Source: Charina bottae
Taxonomy: Eukaryota > Chordata > Lepidosauria > Squamata > Charinaidae
Length of the DNA: 64,000 nucleotides
Assembly: GCA_023362775.1 (NCBI GenBank)
Contig: JALMGJ010000026.1
Location: forward strand, 2,025,501-2,089,500
Direction: 5' to 3'
Shown here: in pieces, positions 47,711 through 58,600 of the stretch
Position numbering within the stretch: the stretch's first letter is position 1
Layout of the letters: every line of letters begins with the position of its first letter
Notes under the pieces: generated by a model
Databases searched by the model: none
What the model was told of the DNA's origin: nothing
The model's input: only the letters and a program-made list of their open reading frames with translations
Position numbers and translations under genes: made by a program

Positions 47711-49581
47711 TACCAAGATATACCAGGTACAGGAAGAAATATGAGAGTTTTGGGTAAGGCTGGCCAGGTTGAATCTCCTTTTGATTCGGTCAGGGTCAAA
47801 CTCATTTCCCAGAACTTTGTCATTCCCCTTTTGAAATGGGGTACAACGATCCCAAAAATTCCAGATACCCCTTTAGTAGAAAAAACATAAGCCACTGTTT
47901 ATTGATTGACATTCCACTAGAAAAGACACAAAATAAATAGCCTTCAAAACCAGCTGGGCAGGCGGGTCCCCAGGCAGTTCGCCGCCTCTGCCCTGCAAGA
48001 CAGGAACAGATGTTCAGGTCTTCACCCACACTGGCTCACAGCTTGCAGGGAATCTCCCAGCACTCGCCCCACATGTCAGCATTTGCAGAACCCCGGATGT
48101 TTCCCAGAATGCACCTCTGCTGTTCCCTGAAGACCAGATCGCCCAGTATTACCTCTCTCCAGGGCTCGCAGCATCCCCACGATGCTCAAGATGACCAGCG
48201 CTAAAACCATGTCGGAGCAACCAAGAGGGAGAACCAGCCAGGACAAAGGTCGGGGTGAGGAGGGCGGTGTGCAGGCCGCGCTTTAGGGACCCACAATTAA
48301 TCACACACACCGATCTCTGCGTCAGAACGCAGCTGGCAGCATTAAAATCATCGTTTTAAGAATTCAAAGGCCACGATTGCCTGGCACTGAAATGGAAGCC
48401 AAGTTGGAGGAGAGAGAAGAACCACCACGAGGAGAGTCCATTTCCTTCCAGATGCCAGAAGAACATCTTGGACCTCGAATGTTCTTCTCCGTTGCAAATG
48501 CCGACGTTATTTCCGTTTCTTTTCATTCCAAAGATGCGGGTGCTTTGCAATCTCGGCCACCTGCTAACCCGCTGGAAGGGCCCAATTGCAGATCGTTGCC
48601 CATGGAGCAGGACTGGACTCTTGTTCAGGGTCCTGCAAGGTCCGCCTGGGGACAGATCCCAGATCCTGATTCGTTGACACTCAAAGGCGGGTCGACTGAA
48701 TGACGTGAGCTGGGCTCTTCTCCGGCATCTCCGCAAGGATGGCCTTAGATTTCCATCTTGCTCTGGGGAGACAGATGTTAAAAGGCCATTAAAAGCCACA
48801 GATTTCATTAGTGAGAGGAAGGAAGGGGAGGCGAGAAACGTAGTTGGAAAAGGAGACCCCGCCCGAGCAGAGCAGAGGCTCCTTTGCAAAACAGAAAGAT
48901 GGCAGCCAATCAAGTTCTGCTGAGATGGGAACCAATGGGCAACAGGAAATTGCAAAACGACAAAAAGCATTTGCTTCGGCTCAGCCGAAAAAGCCACAGA
49001 CACGGGGCCATATTTGATATCGGCCTTCCATAGCCTGATGCGCCCTGCTGATGTGGAGACTGCAGCTCCCATCATCCCCAGCCAGCATGGTTAAAGGAGC
49101 TGCGGTCCCAACACACCTGGAGAAGCCAGGCTGAGGAAGATTTGGGTTGCCTAAACTAAGCTAGATGGGTATTTACTAGAAATATTAATAGTGCTGCTTC
49201 CAATCTGCCCAACAGCCAAAGTTCTTTGCACAGATTAAAAAGATGAGCCAATTCTCTACTTGAGCTTGGCTCCTGGAGATTTCATGGGCCCATCCCTGTT
49301 GTTTCCGTGGCAGCAGAAGGGAAGTGGTCGCCACAGCCTCCTTACAGGATGTTTTCTTAACTTCGTGGTCCAGCCTCCAGCCCTGGGATTTTCTAGTGGT
49401 CTCCCATCCCGAGACTAATTAGGTCTGGTCTTGTGTAACTTTTTGGGGATCAGCCAATTCTCCAGTACAGAAACAATTTTTAAAAAGTAGGGAAATAATA
49501 AAAACAGTGTAGGACAGTTAAACAGTAGGAAGGATTGAAAATAGGTATCTGCTACTCTTCCAGTCATTTTTGAAACAGTGC
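47711..49581 (-). other. Repeat-poor stretch, possible 3' UTR of the transporter gene
   Basis: I recognise no repeats here, which is rare for this window. An AATAAA signal in gene orientation lies at 47898-47903, so the stretch could be the transporter 3' UTR or hold a small separate transcript. An ATG with a hydrophobic stretch (MVLALVILSIVGML, from about 48211) and a GTAATA donor, and a CTTGCAG acceptor near 48000, are present. No known protein is recognised. Confidence 0.3.
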
Positions 49582-49621
49582 TTATAAAATAATTCTGGTT
49601 AGGTATACTTTTTGCCTGCTG
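49582..49621 (-). CDS. OAT-type SLC22 exon 10, C-terminal tail and stop (probable)
   Basis: A CCCTCTTCAAAG acceptor in the right phase leads to [13 protein letters not shown] and a TAA stop, giving 547 residues. Short basic tails are typical of OATs, but the tail is poorly conserved, so another downstream exon is possible. Confidence 0.6.
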
Positions 49622-52600
49622 CTTTGAAGAGGGTTGGCAGGAAATGGAGATGAAGGAGGAAGGAGATGGAGGAGATGGAGATGGAGATGGAAATGAAGAG
49701 GGAGATGAAGGGAGGAGGAGATGGAGATAGAGGAGAAGGAGAAGGAGAAGGGAGAAGGAGATGAAGGAGGAGATGGAAATGAAGAAGGAGATGAAGGGAG
49801 ATGAAGAAGGGAGAAGGAGATGAAGAAGGGAGAAGGAGATGAAGGAGGAGATGAAGATGGAGATGTAGGAGATGGAGATGTAGGAGAAGGAGAAGGAGTT
49901 GAAGGAGGAAATGGAGATGAAGGAGGAAGGAGATGGAGGAGGAGATGGAGATGGAAATGGAAATGAAGAGGGAGATGAAGAAGGGAGAAGATGAAGGAGG
50001 AGATGGAGATGGAGATGGAGATGGAAATGAAGAAGGAGATGAAGAAGGAGATGAAGAAGGGAGGAGGAGATGGAGATAGAGGAGAAGGAGAAGGAGAATG
50101 GAGAAGGAGATGAAGGAGGAAGGAGGAGATGGAGATGGAAATGAAAAAGGAGATGAAGGGAGATGAAGGAGGAGATGGAGATGAAGGAGATGGAGATGGA
50201 GATGGAGATGGAGGAGGAGATGGAGATGGAGGAGGGAGATGGAGAATGAGGAGAAGGAGATGAAGGAGGAAGGAGATGAAGGAGGAGATGGAGATAAAGG
50301 AGATGGAGATGGAAATGGAAATGAAGAAGGAGATGAAGAAGGGAGGAGGAGATGGAGATAGAGGAGAAGGAGAAGGGAGAAGGAGATGAAGGAGGAAGGA
50401 GGAGATGGAGATGGAGATGGAGATGGAAATGAAAAAGGAGATGAAGGGAGATGAAAGAGGAGATGGAGATGAAGGAGATGGAGATGGAGATGGAGGAGGA
50501 GATGGAGAATGAGGAGAAGGAGATGAAGGAGGAAGGAGACGAAGGAGGAGATGGAGATAAAGGAGATGGAAATGGAAATGAAGAAGGAGATGAAGAAGGA
50601 GATGAAGAAGGGAGGAGATGAAGGAGGAGATGGAGATGAAGGAGGAGATGGAGATAAAGGAGGAGATGGAGATGGAGATGGAAATGAAGAAGGAGATGAA
50701 GAAGGGAGGAGGAGATGGAGATAGAGGAGAAGGAGAAGGAGAAGGAGAAGGGAGAAGGAGATGAAGGAGGAAGGAGGAGATGGAGATGGAGATGGAAATG
50801 AAAAAGGAGATGAAGGGAGATGAAGGAGGAGATGGAGATGAAGGAGATGGAGATGGAGATGGAGGAGATGGAGATGGAGGAGATGGAGAATGAGGAGGAG
50901 ATGAAGGAGGAAGGAGGAGATGGGGATGGAGGAGAAGGAGAAGGGAGAAGGAGATGAAGGAGGAGATGGAGATGGAGGAGATGTAGAAGGAGGAGAAATG
51001 AGGAGGAGATGAAGGAGATGAAGGAGGAGATGGAGATGGAGATAGAGATGGAAGAGAGGGAGATGGAGAATGAGAACGAGAACGAGGGAGAAAGTGGAGG
51101 AGATGCAGATGAAGGAGGAGATGGAGAAGGAGAAGGAGACCCACCTTTCTTCAACCTCTTCCACCGTGTCCAGCAGAGGGACGTCAAACATTTCAGGGAG
51201 GAAGACGGCAGAAATGCCTGAAATGATGGGTGTGACCCCAAATATCCCCAGCGGCAGGAAAGGCTGGTAGTCACCAGCCATCAACACTACCGGGGCTACT
51301 ATCCCACCCAGGCGGGCCATCATGGTGGTGAAGCTGGTGCCCGTTTGCCTGTGAAGGAAAAGACACAGAGATCTTTAAACCCCCCACTGCTCCCACCATG
51401 TTCTCTTGCCCTGAGCTAGCTTGGCCGACTCAAGGCCATCACCCCTGCTTGCCTACCTATTTATTACTGCTGTACCTTCTCTTTCCTGTGAAAAGCTCCA
51501 GATGGCACCGGGAGTTTTCTTCCCCACCTCCACCTACTTCATCTGCACAACAGCCCTGTGGGGTAGGCTAGGCTGAGTGACCCAGCCCACAGTTATCAAC
51601 CAGATGGGTTTGCAGAACAATAAAATCCCCAGTCTAGCTTCACACAAGCTGCAGATCACACGTGCCCAGGCAAGGGCTGGGTTTCCTCCACACACAGAAC
51701 CACAAAAAAAGCCCATCCCATTTGTCTAGAGCAGTGTTTCTCAATCTCAACAGCTTTAAGAAGTGTGGACTTCAATTCCCAGAATTCTGGGAATTGAAGT
51801 CCACACCTCTTAAAGTTGTTCAGGTTGAGAAACACCGCTCTAGGATGAATGCAGCCACTGCGTGCCTCAAGCCCCCCAATCCTAAGCCGATTCTTTTGGA
51901 CATGCCAAGCAGATGCCCTCCAGGGGGTTGGACTACAACTCCTATCATCCCCTGCCAGCTTGATCATGACCGTGATGAGAGAATCGTGGGCTGGTTGATT
52001 TTGAAAGGGAGAGAGGCGGGCTCTGAAAGGGGAAGCTGGCCTGGCTTCCAAGGGTGACCCCCCAAAAAATATTCCACCCATTTCCTTACCTGATGACCGT
52101 TGGGAAGAGTTCCCCCCCGTAGAGGTAGAGGCACATGGAAGACGCCGCTAAGCATCCTTTCCCCAGTACCACAAAGACCAGACGTACTGTAAACATATCT
52201 GCAAGAAATGAGGGTGGGTTGAGAGTGTAACCTGGTTAATTTTCTTCCAACATGTCCCTAAGCTTTTAGGGCGGTGTTTCTCAACCTTGTCAACTTGAAG
52301 ATGGGTGGACTTCAACTCCCAGAATTCCCCTGGTTGGGGAATTCTGAGCGTTGAAGTCCACGTGTCTTAAAGTCGCCAAGTTTGAGAAACACTGCACTAA
52401 TAAGCTCTCAGCAACTGCCCAGATTACGTTCTACGGGGGCTAGATGAGTTACCATTGCAGAATATTTGATGCAGAACCAGGGGGGTCTGCAGGGTTGGTC
52501 AAAAATTCAAGATGGCGGCTATGACAGAGGGATCAAAGCTCCACCTGGTTTTTATGTTCATGGGGTGTGAATTTTCTTATAATTCCCCCTTCTTGAAGAA

Positions 52601-55600
52601 AAGTGGCCACAGGAAACTAGTTTGGTCCTGTTTTAAGCATGCTTTATGAACCAAGTGTGACTATGGAAGCTGGTTTTGCATAAAGTGATGGTGCCATTGG
52701 GACAGTGACTTCTGGGGCATCACCATAATTACTCCAATCATAATTATTCTTGATCTATTTTAATGGTTGTTTTATATATTTATGTGAAGGAGGGAGGACC
52801 CTGATCTTCCTCACCCCCAAACAGCCCAGGTAAATAATACATGGGATAATAATTAATAAATGACGAATAAGAAATAATTCCGAAGCAAATGCAGGGCCAT
52901 CCTGGGCAGGGAGATGGGGAATCCCCTCCCAGCCAAACTATACTGGCCAATCCTTCAGTTGTCCCAGGCCAGGCGGCAGAGCCAGGTCTTAATGGCCTTC
53001 CGAAAGGCCAGGAGTGAAGGGGCCAGTCTCACCTCCGGGGGCAAGATGTTCCATAAGGCGGGGGCTGTCGCAGAGAAAGCACGCCTCCTGGACCCCGCTT
53101 GTATGGGAGATGGGCGGGGAATAAATTAAATAAATAATAATAAATAATAATAAATAATCCAAGATGGTTTCAAGGCGCTTTTGCTGCAGCAGACTCAGGG
53201 CCGCCGGTCCTACCCTTACAAACACTCAGTAGCCTCTTGGTCCTGCCTTTTCCCGCATACATACGGTAGCTCAAGACAAGCAAAATACAACTGCTAGTAG
53301 AAGTAGAAGTAGAAGTAGAAGTAGAAGTAGAAGTAGAAGTAGAAGTAGAAGTAGAAGTAGAAGTAGAAGTAGAAGTAGAAGATGGGCACCCCTTCCCGGC
53401 GTTTCTTCTTACCGGAAGGGACAGGAAGAGTGAACAACAGGAACATTCCCGCAAGGATGAGGGAAATGGCCTGGATGATTCGCCGGCCAACGTAGCTGAG
53501 CAGCAAGGCACACGCCATCTTGGCCACCAGGTCTATCGCTCCAAAGAAGAGCTGCACCAGGAAGACGTTCAGGCCGAAAATGGAGAGGTCCATGGAGAGC
53601 CCGAAGTAGGCCATGTTCATGGAGAAGCTGAGAAGGACGAACGCTTGGTTAGAAGCTGGCCAGCTGGAGTCCGATATCCCAGCTCAAGAATTCTGCTTAG
53701 CAAAACTTCCACCACTCCTTTTTCCCCCTGGTGCCGGGTGTGTGTGTCTCCTCGTTGGCTGGGAACGATGGGAGTTGCGATCCTCCCCATCTGAGAGGAC
53801 ACCTGTTTGGAGAAGACTGATCTACTTCACCCACCCCAACCCCCAATCCCCCCTTTCTTCCCCAGGACGTCTTCACCATACCTGATGAGCATGAGACAAC
53901 AGCTGATGCGTCTCAGCCCGGGGGTGCGGAAGAGGTCCAAGCAAGAGTGATTGCCCCGTCCTGGAGAATTACTCCCCGTTTGCGTCTCCAGCATCTGCAT
54001 TGGGAGAGGAGGAGATTATGCAGGGATGGACACAGCACACAGTCCATCCATGAGACCTACTGGGAAGGGAACGGAGAGCAGGCCACGGAGCGTGCCCCGA
54101 ATGCCAGGGGAATCCCCGTTGCTCCTCACCTCCAGCACCACGGCTTCCCCTGCAGCGGCTTTCCCGTTGATCCTGGCCACGTGTTTCAGGTTGCGCAGGG
54201 CGGCTTCACGCTCGTTGTTCATGAGGAGCCATCGGGCCGATTCTGGAAGCCACCTGAACAAAAGGTCCAGATTGGGTCTGAAATCGTTTACGGGGGTCTG
54301 GTATGATCCTGGTCCTATCCTGCTGTCGTTGCGGGGAAGCCTAGCTGGCCAGGCTGAGAAGCTTCATTGTTTTAAAAAGCATATACAGTTAGTCCTCGAC
54401 TTACGACCACAATTGAGACTGGAATTTCCATCGTAAGTCGTTGTGGTCATAAGTCGAGTCAGCACGTGACCAGACCCGATTTTACGACCGTTTTTACGGC
54501 AGTTGTTAAATGAATTATAGGTCTTTAAGCGAATCTGCATGCTTGCTTAGATGCAACACTGCCACCCATTGACAGGTTATGCTATGTGCTATGTTCTATG
54601 CTTTTAGCTTGGTGGTTTTCACACCTAAGTTTCCTCCAATCAGAAATATGTCTATGAAGGTTCTCAGTCATCCAGGTGGAATTGTCTGTAGCTTGAATCA
54701 TGTCAACTAGATTTCTATTTTCTCAGTGGAAACGTTTCGCTCCTTATCCAAGGAGCTTCTTCAGTCTGAGCATATTTAGGATTCCCTTACCAACTTTGCT
54801 CAGACTGAAGAAGCTCCTTGGATAAGGAGCGAAACGTTTCCACTGAGAAAATAGAAATCCAGTTGACATGATTCAAGCTACAGACTCCAATCAGAAAGCT
54901 GGAACAAGTGTATATCTCAGCTGTGAACTATGGTTCCTTGCTTCTTGACTTCTGCCTGTCTTTTAGCCATCTTCCTGCTCCTGAGGACTGAGAAGTGTGT
55001 AGCTATTCCTTTGCTGTGAGTATAAACAAAGGATTGTGCTCCTTTCCTGTCTTATCAGTGGAAGCATCACATGGAAGATTATTATCTGCTTTGTCTTTAC
55101 ATTTTTGCAACGCTGTAACTGTATATACAACTTTGCTTTTATCTATAGTAAAGATCTTTTAAAAAGATCTTTTAGCTTTGAAAAGCTCCATTCTGTGTCT
55201 GTTTACTCTGCGCCTCTTTCCCTATAAGCCAGTGTTTTTCCAACAGTTTTTCACCCCAGTCGTTAAGCGAATCTAGCTTCCCCAATTTGTGGAAAATGGC
55301 AAAAAATGTCGCAAAACATGATCACGTGACTGCGGGATGCTGCAATCGTTCGTAAATGCGAGCCGGTTGCCAAGCGCCTGAAATGCAATCATGTGACCGC
55401 GGGGTGGGGGTGTGACGTTTTGTGATGCTCAGAAGTGCTTTACAGGCCATAAAGCACCCATTCCAAGGCCGTCGTAACTTCGGACCATCGTTAAACGAAC
55501 GGTCGTAAGTCAAGGACTACCTGTACAATGAAGGGTTCTCTAGCCTTTCTCTCCTGTAGCACTTATACCACTCATCTAGCAAGCAGGCTGGGACTTAGGG

Positions 55601-58600
55601 CAGGACCCGCAACCCACTTAGTGCCCAGGGGGGATAGGGCCTGATGCTCCAGGCACATCTGGAAAGACACAGAGGCCTGCTTTCCTTGCCACTAAACTAA
55701 TGTTCTGGCCTAAAGGCAGGACCGGGGACTCACCATGAATAGGCGAAGAAGGCGAAGAACGGGGCTGAGATGGCCAGCTGGAGCCAGCGCCAGTCGCGGA
55801 TGGCGTACGCCAGGCCTGCCAGGAGCACCTGCCCAGCTGTGCTACAGTAGCTCTGGATGGACACCACCAGGGCCCGGTATTTGGTGGGCACCCATTCCAG
55901 GCCTGGGAGAGGAAGAGGAAGAGGAAGAGGAGGGAAAGCTGAATTCCAGCCCCCAGCAAGCAAGACCAACGTCTGACTGACTGCTTTGCGAAATGCAACG
56001 TGCAGAGATGGAGGGTCCCCTTGAGGCCAACCAGCCCAGGCATCCAAATTCCAGCCCCCAGCAGCAATCGCACAACCCCGAGAAACCACCCCCTAACTTG
56101 GGAGAAAGTAGGACAGGGCTTTCCAAAGTGCCGCCCCTGGCGACACACCAGGGGCGGCGGTGGCGGCAGCGCGGCGGTGGCGCGAGGGGGCGCGCACGCA
56201 CGGCGGCGGCACGGGGGTGCGCGCGCACGGCGGCGGCACGGGGGGCGTGCGGCGGCGCGCGTGTGCATGGTGGCGGCGGCAGCGGCTGCCGCTGCCGCCG
56301 TGCACGCACGCACCGCCGCTTCCGGGTGGTGTGGCGACACACCACGCTGTGTGTGGCGACACACTTTTGTGTCGCGACACACAGTTTGGAAAGCTCTGAA
56401 GTAGGAAGTGGGGTGAAAAGCCACTTGTGCCTGTTATTTTTGGTTTTGTTGCTATATTACGCCCAAATCACATCTTGTTTGGGTCGGTATTAGTTTTCAT
56501 GGTATTATATTGTGAGCCGCCCAGAGTTGGCTGGAGTCGGACGGTCCCTAAATTGAATTAAATAATAAAATAACTATTTTGGGCAAACAAGAGTACAGCA
56601 GTGGCAACCCCACAGGCGAAGGCCAGGGATGGGTTCCCACAACATGCTGACCCACAAACTAATTGCCCGTGAGTCTAATCAAGCCTCTTGTGCGAACCCA
56701 GACACACTGCAGCCAGCAGTGGATGGGAGATGTTGTGAAGATGGGAGAGAGGAGATGATTTGGAGAAAAATGTACTAAGAGGAGGAATTGGCCCCTTCAT
56801 TGCAAGTCTAATTTAGTCCCAATGGTCCAATGTGGTTTGGCTTACAAATCTCCAGGGGTCCCCAACCTGTGGGCCATGGCCCACTAGTGGGCTGCGGCCT
56901 GTTAGGAAGTGGGCCGCGGGGCTCCCATCCACAAACCCCGGCCCCTGATGCGCACAATTGGCTCCCGCCCGCAAACCCTGCCCCCCGGTGCATGCAATTG
57001 GCTCCTTCCCGCAAACCTGCCCCCCCGGTGCACGCAATTGGCTCCTGCCCGCAAACCCGCCCCCCCGGTGCACGCAATTGGCTCCTGCCCGCAAACCCGC
57101 CCCCCCGGTCTGCGGAAATCCCGGAAACCCCGCCCCCCGGTCCACGGAAATCCTGGAAACCCCACCACCCTGGTCCGCAGAAATCCTGGAAACCCCGCCC
57201 CCCCGGTCCATGGAAAAATTGTCTTTTGAAACCGGTCCCTTGCTCCAAAAAGGTTGGGGACCCCTGCAAACCTCCAATCTTGATTCAAAGGGTATTTTGG
57301 GATCCCAAGTAAAAAGCTGTGGTCTTAACTTTCTGTCTCTGCTGTTTTTCTGTTTTTTGGTTTCTGTTTCTCACCTTTCCCTCCCAGATGCTGGAGAAGG
57401 GGGTGCCCGCTCTTGGCTGATATACCCAGTAGCTTGCAGGGAGTTTTTGAAACGGGGCCAAGGACTAAGGTGGCTTTAGGGATGCCAATTGCCAACCCAT
57501 CATTTAACCCGTTGAACATGAACATTTATTGTTCATACAACTCATTACCCCAGTGTTTCTCAACCTTGGCCACTTTAAGATGTGTGGACTTCAACTCCCA
57601 GAATTCCATGCTGGCTGGGGAATTCTGGGAGTTGAAGTCCACCCAGCTTAAAGTTGCTGAGCTGGAGAAACACTGATTTATCCAGCCTTCACCCTCTCTT
57701 CCTGCATGCCCCGCTTTCCGTCCTGTCCAGGCAGCACTTACTTAGACAAATGTAATTCAGCAGGAATCCGGAGATCCCTATGCCACTCAGGAAGCGAAAG
57801 ATGCAATAGGTGAGAAAGCTATTTGAGAAGGCCGCACCGGTTCCCATGATGGCCACTATCAGCAACGACCAAATGAGGATCAGCCGGCGTCCAAATCTGT
57901 ATGGGCAAGAGGGTTACAAGCAGGCTTAGGATGTGTCTGTTAGATCCCAGTTTCTGGGGGGCCCAGATTCATCTTGCATGTGATTGGAAGGGCGAGGGTC
58001 AAAATCTCTTTAAAACCAACCCCACCCTTGCCTCTATTCAGCCAAACTGGCCACTTCTAGATAGGCTGAACTGCAAGGTTCAGATTATGTAAAAGGCATT
58101 CATTATCCTTATCCCCAGCATTCCTGTCTTCGAGAATTCGGCAACCTGTATTCCTAACCAGACTGGGCAAGCTACATTCTTCCCCTTGTGGAATTTCTAT
58201 CTCACAGAATTCCCTGCGCCATCGGGGCTTGCTGTAAGGAGATTAAGCCTGGGTGTGCCAAAGGGGAAAATATACCAAAAAGCTGATGTCATGTCAGGGA
58301 GAGGGCTCGACGGGCGAACTGATCGCTTTGAATTGTTTCAGAGCAGTGTTTCTCAACCTTGGCAGCTTTAAGATGGGTGGACTTCAACTCCCAGAATTCC
58401 CCAGCCAGCCAATGTTGAGGTTGAGGTTGAGAAACACCAATGGTTAAGGCTCCAGGCTAGAAACCAGGAGGCTGTGAGTTCTAGTCCCACCTTAGGCATG
58501 AAAGCTGGCTGGGTGACTTTCAGCCAGTCTCTCTCTCTCAGCCCAACTCACCTCACAGGGTTGTTGTTGTGGGAAAATAGGAGGAGGAAGGAATATAGGT

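Larger units (their letters stand above)
54536..55245 (+). repeat. LTR-like repeat, copy 2 (interrupted)
   Basis: Starts TGCATGCTTGCTTAGATGC, ends near TGTCTGTTTACTCTGCGCC; the same order of blocks as 25665-26120 (CACTGCCACCC, CTATGTGCTATG, CCAATCAGAAAGCTGGAA, TTTTAGCCAT, AAAGCTCCATTCTGT). It contains a TATAAA at about 55021 and could be a solo LTR, but clear TG..CA ends and a short target duplication were not found. Confidence 0.45.
54386..55523 (+). mobile_element. Mariner-like MITE split by an LTR-like insertion
   Basis: Left part 54386-54535 (ACAGTTAGTCCTCGACTTACG) and right part about 55250-55523 (CGTAAGTCAAGGACTACCTG) are the two ends of the TA-flanked MITE family seen at 3051. The middle, about 54536-55245, is an LTR-like repeat also found at 25665-26120, which in turn carries the Penelope insertion. 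Confidence 0.7.

Noticed and set aside
48356..49075. A 239-codon minus-strand open frame
   Set aside because: No domain, poor start context and no splice logic; likely chance openness in a possible 3' UTR.
49415..51323. Three overlapping minus-strand frames of 520-619 codons rich in Ser, Pro, His and Leu
   Set aside because: They are products of the purine/pyrimidine tract in intron 9, which cannot form stop codons; no independent gene.
56830..57479. Pro-rich plus- and minus-strand frames of 150-170 codons
   Set aside because: Frames through the tandem units of a hAT family C element.
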